Positions 35,376 through 45,828 of a stretch of DNA of 64,000 bases are shown here, piece after piece. How positions within the stretch are numbered: position 1 is the stretch's first letter; each line of letters begins with the position of its first letter. A model generated the notes under the pieces. The model saw only the letters and a program-made list of their open reading frames with translations, searched no databases and had not been told where the DNA came from. Position numbers and translations under genes: made by a program. The DNA is from Isoetes taiwanensis. Its lineage: Eukaryota > Streptophyta > Lycopodiopsida > Isoetales > Isoetaceae. Location: contig JAJEKV010000055.1 in assembly GCA_021234155.1 (NCBI GenBank), positions 1,979,090 through 2,043,089 of the forward strand, in the 5' to 3' direction.

Positions 35376-35512
35376 GTGTATTTCAAGCATATCTTTGGCT
35401 TATTTTGACTTTTTATAATTTTGGTTATTTCACGCCAAGCGTGTGTATTTCAAGTGTATCTTTGGCTTATTTTGACTTTTTATAATTTTAGTTATTTTCT
35501 AGTTATATCAAA
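35376..35512. repeat. 67-bp direct duplication
   Basis: Units beginning GTGTATTTCAAG start at 35376 and 35443 and share ATCTTTGGCTTATTTTGAC. The CACGCCAAGCGTG hairpin sits at the junction. Confidence 0.8.
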
Positions 35513-36441
35513 TTTTCTAGCCCATTTTTGGCTTATTTTCACTTTAACAGGTAATTGTTCTTCTTAATTATTTTTGAGCTAAATCTATCGTTTTGGGGTT
35601 TCTTTTTTTTAGGTGTATCAAATTGTTGGGACATGTGTTAGGCTTTTCTAGCTTATTTTCAAGGTACACTAAATACTTTTTGCATGATAGGATAAGCTTG
35701 ATTGAATATATTGTTATCTTTAGAATATGAATATCATGTTTGCGTAGTTAGATAGAAGAAAGCTTACATACACTTTTCAAATCAGTATTGGCCTGGTATT
35801 TTTTGAGTCCTTTTCCTTTTAGACTATTTTAAGACAATTAGAACTTTTATTTAGGAGAGTGAAGCCATGTTTAGTATGGCATAGCTAATTGGAATTTTTA
35901 GGAATAGAAAACATGTTTGGTATGGCACCAAGACTTCTGGTTCATTATATTATTTAGGGTTGTGATATGGCACTAACATAGAGATTTCTATTTCTTTTAC
36001 AGCTCATCTCTTTTTACCAAGCTTTTAAATTGTGAGCCTCATTTTTCACATCAATTTTAAAAAATTTATACTCGTTTGTAGTCTTAATAGCTTTGATGGA
36101 AATGCCATGATGCTATTATATGTATGCAAGGATGAGTTCCATTTTGGACCACATAAAAAAGCCAATTCATCTCAAAAACAAACAATGAAAGTTATCGGGA
36201 TTGGGATAATGGGTGGAGAAACATTGTAATTTCATAAAACATATGATGGAATATATTACGTGCGAAATTGTGAAATATTGTCTATTCTATAAGTAATATG
36301 ATATTACGTTTTGATATTTTCGACATGAAATGTGTGAATTTGAATATGCTACTAAAAACATGCAATATAAAATTTGTCCCAAAATTAAGACATAATCCCA
36401 ATTTAATTGAATGATGGTTTGATGCAAATTCTCATTAACTT

Positions 36442-36645
36442 CTACTCAGTCACAGCGCCTTGCAAGGGAGGAAAATCCCTTTCTTCAAGAACCACTGGAG
36501 TAGCCACCACCGAAGGCAAAGAACCAACTAAATTATTTACCCCTTTTTGTGCAGCAATAGGGGGATCACTTATCACCAAACTGGTGGTAGACTCACGCCG
36601 TTTTGCCGCCGCCTTGGCTGCTGGACCAATATCTGTCTTCCCCAT
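36442..36645 (-). pseudogene. ORF1 protein, N-terminal segment
   Basis: A 67-codon minus-strand frame starts with ATG at 36645 and reads MGKTDIGPAAKAAAKRR, ending ERDFPPLQGAVTE. The RDFPPL motif is typical of the N-terminal part of plant LINE gag-like proteins. It lies about 170 bp inside the 5' end of the retroelement, so the start and leader are complete. A one-base frame change and the 4-kb insertion separate it from the rest of ORF1. Confidence 0.6.
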
Positions 36646-36832
36646 CCCTACTATAAGTGGCCGAAATCAAACAGACCCAAATCCGGCCCCTAATCTGATA
36701 GTAAACCCTAACAAAATTGGTGTTGACGGAGAGCTCTCGGAACAAACTTTCCAACGAACTAAAAATCATCGAAAACGGAGTCCAGATGCTCAAGTTACAA
36801 GAAAAAATGCCGCAAGCATGACTTTAACTTCT

Positions 36833-38880
36833 GTTTTGCTCAGGTTTTTCTTCTTTGTTCAATTGCATAAACGTTAAGGCATCTGGAATTATTAACTTGA
36901 TTACTTGCTTGAAGAAAATGGCCTGTCTTCCTACCATTCTTCGCAGGAAAGAAGGTATTTTGCCATCACTTATATTATTCTAAAGACCTGTACATCTTTA
37001 TGCCTTTGTTTGCATCAAATATGGTTATGTCTTTTGTTTTCCACGCAGGTACTACATTGTTCCTATGTTAATAGGAGGATGAGAATGGCTTCTTTTTTTT
37101 TTACATCTATTACATTTTGTTCTTCCCAGTTAAACATTTTGTCAAGAACGGTAAATTTGATGAGCTATAGAGGACCTTTTAGTGGCCTATAGAGAAGTTG
37201 CAGAGGACCTTTCAGAGGCTTACCTGGACAGCAAGCTATTGCAGAAGCCCTTCAAACATAGATTAGCAGTACTAACCATGATAATGAATTATATCATCTC
37301 AGATTTGATTATGCCATGACACGAAGAACTCTATTCAAAAATTTAAGCTCCTATTTTTTCATTCTCCTTGCGAATTAAAAGCAATTACATCCACTTCTTT
37401 TGCCTGTCATTGCAGTGCTAGACCTTTTTCTTCTGCCCTTTACCGCAGTTTAATTGACCATCTATTTATGGAAATTAAGGCCCTTCACAATATTTTTTTG
37501 AGAGTAGTATTAGACAGTTCATTTGCCGATTTGGTGACCAATTCCTAACGCATTGAATCATCTGTACTATGCTATTTATTTTTCTGATATTTTTCTGACT
37601 TATAATTAACAGTGATGCGAGTTATATGCTAATTTCCCAAATCATCCTTTAAACAGATGTAGAGGCACGAACAATGCAGGAGCACAGTTTATTTCTCTGC
37701 GACCTACAGAATAAGCTCAGATCTGCCATTTAATCATACTTTAACCATTCCTTTTTTGCTTTCGCTGGAGCTAAGGAAACAAGAGCACCTCCAGTTAATG
37801 AAACAAGGCACCAAACCCAATGAAATGGGTACCTAACCCAAAGGCTTTATTTGCCCAAAGTGTATAACATTTTTGTTACGCATAAGCAAACATTCCAGTG
37901 CATATTATATATCAACTCATGTTATTCCAATGTTCCTGTCATGCTCAAGCATGTAGCTGAGCCAAATGTCTATTCAGCACTCATGATGAAAGAGACTATA
38001 TTATTGCTTCAAGGCATTAATATAAAAATGTCTGTGGATTCTGTTACAAGTCCAGAAGAAAACATATAACATATGATTTTTTATTTTAAGTTTCTTGCTG
38101 AAGCTGTGCCTATCTGTATTATGTTGGAGCTTGCAGTTCTTGAGCTAATTATGAATCATTTTTGTTTTACAATGATCAATTGTTCATACTTTTGGAACTT
38201 GACAGTCTCTAGGAACAATAAAAATCATGGAGCTTGCCATTTCTGTACTGCGTTTTCCATCAACCATATACCAATGAAGTTTTCAAGGCATTGTGGTGTT
38301 CAGGGAAGGCTGTTGAAGATAGACAAGTCATTATGGAAAAGAAGCAAAGGGTTTTTCAATGCACATGATTTTTCACAATTGCATTAGATCCACAATCACA
38401 TATGAAAAGAACAGGAGCCACGGTTGAAGATGCAAAATATATAAGGCTCTTACTATTATTCCTAGATATTAACAACTTAATGATTAGATGCTAATTCACA
38501 TGATGATGTTAAGTGATCTTGGAATTGTAGAGTTGGAAATGTTTCTCTAAATTGTTATGTGATATCTTAGTTCAGGTACATAAAAATCCATCAAATCTTC
38601 ATTTCTATGACACTAAATGCATCAATATATAATGCTAAAATAGTAATACTAAAATGCCTCCCCTATGCATGTCAAACACAATGCGAAGCTTAATATAATT
38701 ATGTGGATGTTGTAGCTTAGTTGTTTTTGAAAGTAGTATGATAAAAAGTTATAGGTTGAAGACAAAATGAAACCAGAGGTTAAGTCTACTAAAGAAACAA
38801 CCCTGACCTAAGCCAACAACTTTAAGGGTGGAATGTTGGTTCTAGGTTTTTGCACGCAAGTAAATCATTTGTAGGTTCTC
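36833..38880. other. Right part of Helitron C, possible captured exons
   Basis: This is mostly AT-rich sequence. Short segments look like exons of a coiled-coil protein, for example DVEARTMQEHSLFLCDLQNK near 37668-37730 and LELRKQEHLQLMKQGTK near 37768-37820. Neither has a full frame or a confirmed splice site, and the parent gene is unknown. Confidence 0.25.
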
Positions 38881-38904
38881 AGCTTATGCCCAATAACATC
38901 AGGC

Positions 38905-39070
38905 ACCATAACCATGAATATATAAAATGTCAAATGCACACAACATACATCTACAAGTTCATCATTAACAAATCAACGACGTGGGGCACCATAACTATGA
39001 AGATATAAAATGCCAAATGCACATAACATACATCTATAGGTTCGTCATTGACATATTTTCAACCTGAGCA
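38905..39070. repeat. 83-bp direct duplication at Helitron C 3' end
   Basis: Units starting ACCATAACCATGAA (38905) and ACCATAACTATGAA (38988) share ATATAAAATG and ACATACATCTA. Each is preceded by a degraded version of the terminal hairpin, so the 3' end appears to have been duplicated internally. Confidence 0.75.
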
Positions 39071-39200
39071 AGTAGATCACCTCTACCTCTATTTCATCCA
39101 ATCCATTTGGGCCGAGAAAGCCTGTTAGCAGGCAAGGTCCAAATAGCTAACTTATAAATCTAACAACCCTGGCCCATCAACGATGGGCACCATAACTAGT

Positions 39201-39770
39201 AATAAATAAGAATATCATCTAGAAATGATGGCCATATGTTGAAAAACCATTGGGGCATTTACGGTATGCCCAAAAGCATGACAATATATTCAAAATGACC
39301 ATACCGAGTATAAAAAGTTATCTTCCATTTCATTGCTTTCACAAATTCAGCTAAGATAAGTGCCACAAAGATCAATCTTGGTATAATAGCGTGCATCTTG
39401 TAGGCGTTCGTTCGAGCAACTCATGAATCAAAAGTAGAGGATACGGATTTGACACTATAATTTTGTTGAGAATATGCCACCAACAATAAGACGCAAGGGA
39501 TTATCTTACTTCTTTACAAAAAAAGTATGCGCTCCAACAGGCAACTGAGAATATTGAATTAAGCCCGTAGACACGTTCTCATCAATATACGTATACAAAA
39601 CCTTCAATCTAGCAGTGTAATCCATGTATTCGACCATATGGCAGCGCTGTCCTTGCCTGTAAATCAATGAGGCAATCATAGGGACAATGCTCTAGAAGCG
39701 TGCTGGCATTGACTTTATTAAAAACATCAAAGAAATCCCCTGGAAGCTAGAAGCAGATTGAGGTCCATGA
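39201..39770 (-). pseudogene. Ty3/gypsy pol, reverse transcriptase (upstream half)
   Basis: The minus-strand frames contain, in order, ALPYGRI, KVLYTYIDEN, VGAHTFFVKK, LRLIVGG, LLERLQDARYYTKIDL, YGHFEYIVM, NAPMVFQHM and LDDILIY. These are the blocks of gypsy RT up to and beyond the catalytic YLDD box. Numerous stops and frameshifts are present. The frame is cut at 39200 by Helitron C and resumes at 30597. Confidence 0.85.
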
Positions 39771-40080
39771 CACCGTCTGTTTCTTCTTTTGCATTGGAGT
39801 GGCACTCTCCTGTTCTTAATGCTCTTTTTCATCCCTATAGGGTGGTCGGCTTCGATAAGTTCCTTCGCCTTTGCTAGTTCCTGCTGCGGATTCTATCTTC
39901 GCATCAAAGTCAGGGCTTTGTAGATCTTGACACCATTTCAAAGCTTGTCCCCGGTCCTCAAAATCCTTTTTCTTTGCACCTAGATCCTTCACTGGCAGGT
40001 TTATGTATCGCGACCTCCCTCTATAGACTTCTTCTTGAATAGCCAAAGGGACTGAAGTACGATGATGTAAACACATTTTG
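39771..40080 (-). pseudogene. Possible upstream gag-pol part of the gypsy element
   Basis: An 86-codon minus frame (40076-39816) is hydrophilic and rich in R, K, D and E, and lies directly upstream of the RT blocks. It may belong to the gag or protease-linker part of the same element. No zinc knuckle or protease motif is visible, so the assignment is by position. Confidence 0.3.
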
Positions 40081-40739
40081 GAGGGCCATTGTGATAAAGG
40101 GAAAGGGAAGGAATGTCACAATTTAGGGCTGCTCATAGTGTTGCGAAAAGACAATACTCACGTGCCTGAGAGAGTTGGATAAAGCTAGAGGAGACTTAGT
40201 TTGAATGACAAGTTTTTAATATGTCAATGAGCCTTCAAGGCAGGCTCTTCTAAAAGACTAAGGTTGTAAGAGCGCAAGTGCTTCCACCATGGGCCTATAT
40301 GATCACATGACTCAAATTTACCTATCATAAATTTGTTGATCAGTAAGCAATTTGAGAGCTGCACAATACTGTTCTAGCAGTGGTGGATGTTGCTAAGAAT
40401 TATACCTTACGACCTTTATGAGAAGTGCAATCTCAATGTTGGTGTGCTGAACATTTTATTATTATGTTGCATATCACAATGACTAAATGAAGAAGAGAAT
40501 GTGCCTTGCTATATATTGATGTATGAAAAGGTGTTAGGTTTCCTATAACAAGTACAAATTACTAAAGGACACAAATTATGAGTATGTAGTTGGTGGAAGA
40601 TGCCACAAGTTATTTACAGAGGAGCATCCACGGGCTACGCATTTATTTCTCTCACTGTCTTGATTTGAAAACACAATATTAAGGCTTAGAACTATTTCAT
40701 GGCCTTGGATCAAGAACGATCAAGGGAATATCCAAGGGA
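40081..40739. other. No recognised gene
   Basis: Spacer between the gypsy remnant and the second ORF1-only element. I see only short frames. Confidence 0.4.
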
Positions 40740-42900
40740 TCTAAATCAGAAGTTGATCTGTAGTTGCCCTTAGATGATGTATTTTATTCTTCAGATTGTA
40801 CATCTTTTATGGCTGCCTCAGGGGTTCCTTTGGTGGAACTCAACTATCATGCTCATGTTAGACATGCAAAAAATTTAGCATCTCATTTTTTGAATGGTTA
40901 TTAAACTAGTGGTTTCCTGATAAACTAACATGCTCCCGACTTGGCTCCCTTGACATATCTCTCGCCTCAGTCTGCCTGCATATCAATCCTTGAAAAAGTT
41001 GTGCAAAGATTTCTTCTTGCTTATGTTTGTTAATGCGGAAGCGGTGCAACAGTTGGTCTCTAGAGGCGTAGATCCTATGGTTCTATATTCTATACCAATA
41101 TTATATTTATGGTTTCTCACCACCTATAGTCTCTGCATATAAAATGCCTTGTTAATTCTCACTTCCTGATCAGATATTGATTTATTAGTCCATAATTTCC
41201 TAGTCGCCATTGCTAATGGCATAGGTATGAATATTTCCCATTCTTTGCGAAGGCATTTGACACTGTGCCTCGGGAAAAACTATGGGCAAGATTTCGATAG
41301 CTGGGGGTTCCTGTAGATTTGCAGAATGCAGTGTACAGGCTATATGAAAGATGCTCGGGTCGGTTGCAGCCGACAAGCCAACCATTTGATAGTAATATCG
41401 GGGTTCGTCAGGGATGCCCTCTCTCCCCAACATTGTTTGGGCTTTACATTGATCAATTGGAGTCTGGCTTCTGGCGATAATGGGGGCTGAGGGCTCACCT
41501 TCTCTACCGATCATCAATATGCTGATGATGTGGACCTCCTAAACACACCGGCCAGACATGGAGCGACATCTCGATGCTCTAGACACATTTTGTCAAGCGG
41601 CGATATGCGCATCAACTTGGCCAAGACTAAGGTGGTTTTCATATCATCTTCCGCGGCGGTAGGGGATCCCCTCCTTTAGTTCTGAGGGCGGGAATGTGGA
41701 AGTAGCATCCACATACAAATATTTGGGAGTGGAGTTTCCTTCTACTATGCACTGGGACACATCCATACGGCTATATGAGTTACTGGTGAGTTTGGAAAGC
41801 ACTATATGCAATGCAAAACAATAGTCATAGGCGGAGTTGTATGATTGGACCCATCGGTCCACACTGTTCAAAGGTCTTAGTGGAGCTTGTCCTTTTATCT
41901 GGGGGTTGAAGTATGGGGCCCGATGGTATCCCCTCTACTACTTGGAATGACTTGGAGCAGTCTGAGAAAGCCTTCTTGGTACGAGCACTAGGAAGGTGGT
42001 CAACATGGGCGATGCTGCGTCTCCTAAACTAGCTTATATCATGGCAATGGGGCCCTGGCGCCTCAAGGCCTCTTTGGAGGGAAAAAGAGCTCAATGGATG
42101 GCTAGATGGAATGTGGAGGACCGCGAGGTGCATACATGTGCAAGCGAGGCGGTCGCCATAGCGAGGCAATATCTTGACGCTTGCTTCATCAGCAAGCTTT
42201 GGGATGCCAGCGCCCTTGAACAGGTCAAGATAGCACACTACCAACGCCACATAAATCCCACATTGGAACGAGGCCCACAATGCTACCTGCGCACCCACTT
42301 GCCCATGAAAAGGCCGAGACTCATTGCCTCCATTCGCCGCGGGGGCACATCATCTTCAAATTGAGACAGGCAGATGGATTGGTGAGCCACGTCAGGACAG
42401 GCTCTGTCAATGCTGCCAAATGGGAGTCATTGAGGATGAATCTCATACCCTTCAAAGTTGCCCAGCATATGATCAAATCCGGACGCGCTATACTGAGTTA
42501 GTCAGGCCTGGCCAGCCGCTACATGTGACATTGAGCACGGCATCCGTACGGGTGCTAGGCTCATACCTTCAGGAGGTCATGGACATGCGAGATCAGCTAT
42601 GTCCTCGGGCACGCGCTTGATATGTACATACATATTTATTTCATGATGATGTATACTTGTACAGTTTGACAGCATTCTTATTACTGCCACGTTTTTTCCC
42701 TCGAAAACCCTTCGGGGCGGGGGTTTTTTTAACCCGGACAGTAATAAGTTTGCTACGCTCCTTCTGGGTCCCATAGGCCGATTGGTCTCAGTGGACGATA
42801 AAAAACTATTCTTATTCTTATTCTTATTATTAATGGAAGCCTATAGATGATTGTGTGGTTGTTAAAAGTGGCATATGGTGTAAAAAATTCGTTGTCTTTG
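40740..42900 (+). pseudogene. Second DUF4283 ORF1 remnant, split by LINE copy C
   Basis: Plus-strand frames up to 41238 read SGVPLVELNYHAH, AKNLASHF, QRFLLAYV, LVSRGVDP and HNFLVAIANGIGMNISHS, matching the ORF1 at 31402-32435 block by block. After LINE copy C (41239-42829) it resumes with DDCVVVKSGIWCKKF at about 42838-42890, which is the next block of the same protein. Many stops and frame changes are present. The reading order across the gap shows that copy C inserted into this gene. Confidence 0.75.
41239..42829 (+). mobile_element. LINE copy C, microsatellite-tailed family, 5' truncated
   Basis: Read on the plus strand, it begins inside RT at FAKAFDTVPREKLW. It continues through RQGCPLSPTLFGLYID, INLAKTKVVF and KYLGVEF to a C-terminal CCHC-like block (CQCCQMGVIEDESHTLQSC, 42396-42460), with the last frame ending at 42620. 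The 3' UTR has the hairpin AAAACCC/GGGTTTT at 42704-42727, then GGTCTCAGTGGACGATAAAAAA and a (TTATTC) tail at 42807-42829. The left flank ends CCCATTC next to the element, and the tail repeat unit resembles this target sequence. Confidence 0.85.
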
Positions 42901-42914
42901 CTTAATCGCAAAGA

Positions 42915-43170
42915 ACATATATCAATGTTTCCATAGTGTCATCTCTTTGAGCCCATTGAAAATATGGCATGACCAAATGGTGTATGGGTCAATCTTAATT
43001 ATGTACATCAATGTTTCCGCAGTGTCATTTCTTTGAGCCCATTGAAAATATGGCATGACCAAATGGTGTATGGGTCAATCTTAATTGTAAAGAACTTACA
43101 TCAATGTTTCCACAGTGTCATCTCTTTGAGCCCATTGAAAATATGGCATGACCAAATGGTGTATGAGAAT
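42915..43170. repeat. Three tandem units of about 86-93 bp
   Basis: Units beginning ATCAATGTTTCC start at 42921, 43007 and 43100. They share GAGCCCATTGAAAATATGG and ATGACCAAATGGTGTATG. Non-coding, adjacent to the ORF1 remnant. Confidence 0.85.
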
Positions 43171-43665
43171 CTGATATATGTTCAGATTTTCAAAAGCCAA
43201 TTCATTATTCTCAAAAAGGCCTTGAAGGGCCAATGCCCGCCATGAATCAAACAAACTTAAACAAATACCAATGGGTATACTAACAAGAAAAAGCCCATAC
43301 TTAGACATTATGAATGAAGGAATTTAGACAAATACCAACTAACAAAAAATAGACCATAGGCAAATACCAATCACTTCACAAAATAAAAAGTCTATAATTA
43401 CAACTGTAGCTTACATGACGTTTGAATAAAAATACGAAATGCATATGGCCTTGCAAGAAAAGTATTTACTATTACTTCTAGAAAATAAATGGATTCACCA
43501 TCTCTCAAAATCCTTCAAAAGCTATGGAATAAAAAACACTTTGTTTATAAATAAGCAATAACAACAAGATTCACATCCAAGATGCAACAGCCACCCATCT
43601 GTTAGAGTATTTCTGCAATGGACAATGAAAAATGCAGACGATATTCGATGTGCAAAAGCTTCAAA

Positions 43666-44619
43666 TCAAGCAGTGACAATAAAATTGGTCGGGCACCCTG
43701 TCCCTCTTAAAGCATGATCCAGATGCTTCATCTCCCAACACCATTCTCGAATCACTTGATGCACATCAGGGTAGTTTCTGGCTAACATTTTCAAAAGAAA
43801 ATCAATCCTGTAGTAACCCTGAACCCGCTGCTGCATTAGATAATTCCAGGCATTTTCAGGGATATCCAGATTTGATGGCAAGCTCGGCCGAGAGTAGTTT
43901 TCAATCGAGTGATTAAATGCATTCCTTGCAAGTCCATCTGCACGAGTATTTCCTTCTCTTGGGATTTTTCCAATACAGAGCTCACATCCAATGTCTTTTA
44001 GCAAATCCATCACTGCTTTGTGGTACACTGCGAGCCTTGGATTGCGCACCCTATATTCTCCACCGACCTGATTATAGAACCGATAAAATTTCTTACTTAA
44101 AACATCAGCTAAAAGTATTTACCACCAGCAAAAACTACTTAATGAGATTCTAGACTCCGATCCACTCTGTCATATGGTTCATAGTCTCATATTTTAAACG
44201 AGATCTGCCAGAGAAAAAGGGAAAAAAAAAAACTCAACCTCAAAAAAGACTCCAGGAGCTTTAACTTGGACTAAAAGAAACCATAATGTGACAAACAAAT
44301 GAAAAACACCGAAGGTTCAAAAAGAAATGAAGGAAGAACTCTAACTCTCAGGATCTTGACAAACCTGTTCGCAAACCAGCTCAGAATCACCGCGAATGTG
44401 GATTCCTTGAATGCCGAGACTTCGAGCTTTGTGAAGTCCGGCGATGAGGCCCTTATACTCTGCCCCATTACTGGTAAAAAAAGGGCCAAGATAGATTCCT
44501 TCTTCGGCAATTAGGGATCCGTCCATGTAATCGAGAAGGACATAGCCACAGGCTGCCTCTGCAGATTCGGTGCCGTTTCGCCTGCAAGCGCCGTCGAAGT
44601 AAAGGTATGCGTCCGCCAT
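43666..44619 (-). CDS. RNase H-like protein with extra C-terminal domain, locus 2
   Basis: Two exons on the minus strand, 44619-44365 and 44067-43666, encode about 218 residues. The intron (44364-44068) has GTTTGT and CAG ends, at the same codon boundary as locus 1. Catalytic positions are present: YFDGAC, GAEYKGLIAGL, GDSELV and TRADGLA. The C-terminal region (NAWNYLMQQRV, YRIDFLLKMLARNYPDV, FIVTA) matches the other loci, although the segment just before it (residues about 135-150) differs. An in-frame ATG at 44685 would add a hydrophobic N-terminus, but the ATG at 44619 is the one shared by the family. It is intact and probably functional. Confidence 0.75.
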
Positions 44620-44699
44620 AGCCACAACCTTCAAAAACAGCCCATGCACACACGGTAAAATATCAAACAAACTGCGACGAATCATGACCGTTGATGTGG

Positions 44700-45828
44700 T
44701 GAGACGCAGCAGCGATGCCGCTCGATTCTTTCACGCCTGTATACCGGTACTAGTCACCATCATTTCGCCACCACAAAAAATATCCATCCATGCTATTTAC
44801 TATTACTAGTAAGACTTGAGCATTTGTAACTGAACCCCATCTCTATCTTAAATTATGTTTTATATATGAATTTAGAAATTCTATAGAAATTTGAGCAAAT
44901 CATTACAGGAGATAGCCCATAGTATATACCAAAAACAGCTTATTTCCTACGTAATAAACGTTTGCTTGAAATTACAAAATCATCACTTTTTATAAGGCGA
45001 GGAATATCTTGCGGAGTTTTCTTGAGCGGCGCTGCTTCGCTCTGTTTTTTGCAAGCACCTCTGTTTCATGCTTTTGCATTTGCATTTTGCATTCGATTCT
45101 GGCAGTTTCGTTGCCTAGATCCGGCACTCGTCCTTCTTCTCTGCTCTAGCCTAGCCCATCGCTGTTTCAGAGCCATTTCTTCCTTCTATCTTCTCTGCCT
45201 AGCCTAGCCCATCACTGTTTCAAGCCATTTCTTCCATATCCGTTGAAACGGATATCCGGATTATTTATCTACCATATCCATATCCCCGCCATATCCATAT
45301 CTATTTCTGCCATATCCTTGCCCATCATTTGTTTCTTCCTTGCAAACAAAAAGAACACTCTCGATGCACATTCTAATTGTTAAAATCGGCCCCCTTTTCT
45401 TTTTGAGCAGTACGAAATGAACAAATCATGGCAAATCATAGAGATATCATATGTTGGGAAAAAAACAAAACAAATTCTGCCTTGCCATCATTGTTTCTTC
45501 CTTCGCCATAGCCGTTGAACAAAAGTTTACGCCACAAAATCTCTAGAAAAATTTTTTACGATGCGTAATTTAAAGAACGTTTATTACGTTTGTTAATTTC
45601 CGGCGGTCGAATTCACCGGAAAAATTTCTCGCGGAGCCGGTGGCGACTTTCAGCGGCTTCACGGCCAGGTGTCGCGTCCGCCCTCGATTAGCGGCGCCCC
45701 TCCAGTTTTCGGTGGGCGAATTCCTCCGTCAAAGGAAATTATCTAATACGTAATGACCGGTAGGTTTAAATTATGCCATTATTTTGTTGAAATTATATCG
45801 GCGTAATTGTTTTTCCCGTTTTTCTGTG
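44700..45828. other. No gene; old TIR-like fragment
   Basis: GCGGAGTTTTCTTGAGC at about 45014 resembles the terminal repeat of the 45829-46616 element. The phrases ACGTAATAAACGTTTG (about 44949) and AACGTTTATTACGTTTG (about 45574) are inverted copies about 630 bp apart and may mark another decayed inverted-repeat element. No coding sequence is recognised. Confidence 0.35.

Larger units (their letters stand above)
32436..36419. mobile_element. 3,984-bp element with 31-bp terminal inverted repeats
   Basis: The left end (32436-32466) begins AACCATCATCCAATTAAATT, and the right end (36389-36419) is its reverse complement with one mismatch. The bases TGAT flank both sides, consistent with a 4-bp target duplication. 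It splits the ORF1 of the surrounding retroelement. The interior shows no transposase. It contains repeated CACGCCAAGCGTG hairpins and a 67-bp tandem duplication. The superfamily is not assigned. Twin-primed inversion of the LINE was considered, but it explains neither the long unrelated interior nor the flanking TGAT. Confidence 0.65.
31036..36832 (-). mobile_element. ORF1-only LINE-like retroelement with 19-bp target duplication
   Basis: The sequence AAGCATGACTTTAACTTCT occurs at 31036-31054 and again at 36814-36832. Between them, on the minus strand, lie a 5' leader, ORF1 (split by a later insertion), a short 3' UTR and an A-rich tail (AAAAAAAGAAG) next to the 31054 end. Removing the inner 3,984-bp insertion leaves about 1.78 kb, with ORF1 but neither endonuclease nor RT. 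This resembles the half-LINE (HAL1) design known from mammals, mobilised in trans by a full LINE. Confidence 0.8.
30598..39199 (+). mobile_element. Helitron C, inserted in a gypsy pol gene and itself invaded
   Basis: The 5' end at 30598 is TCTTATATTATAATGTTTT, preceded by A. The 3' end is the hairpin GCCCATCAACGATGGGC, then ACCATAA, then CTAG at 39196-39199, followed by T. The sequence outside both ends is one interrupted gypsy pol frame, so these ends are exact. Inside are an ORF1-only retroelement (31036-36832) and, to its right, non-coding sequence with short coiled-coil-like segments near 37670-37840. No Rep/helicase is visible. Decayed 3' hairpins are repeated at about 38889 and 38975. 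Confidence 0.9.

Noticed and set aside
32436-36419. Twin-primed 5' inversion of the LINE as explanation for the inverted ends
   Set aside because: The two ends match only for 31 bp, are flanked by TGAT on both sides, and enclose about 3.9 kb unrelated to ORF1, so an inserted TIR element fits better.
44740-44765. Helitron 3' end suggested by GGTACTAGTCACC
   Set aside because: There is no hairpin of suitable position before the CTAG, and no matching 5' end nearby.
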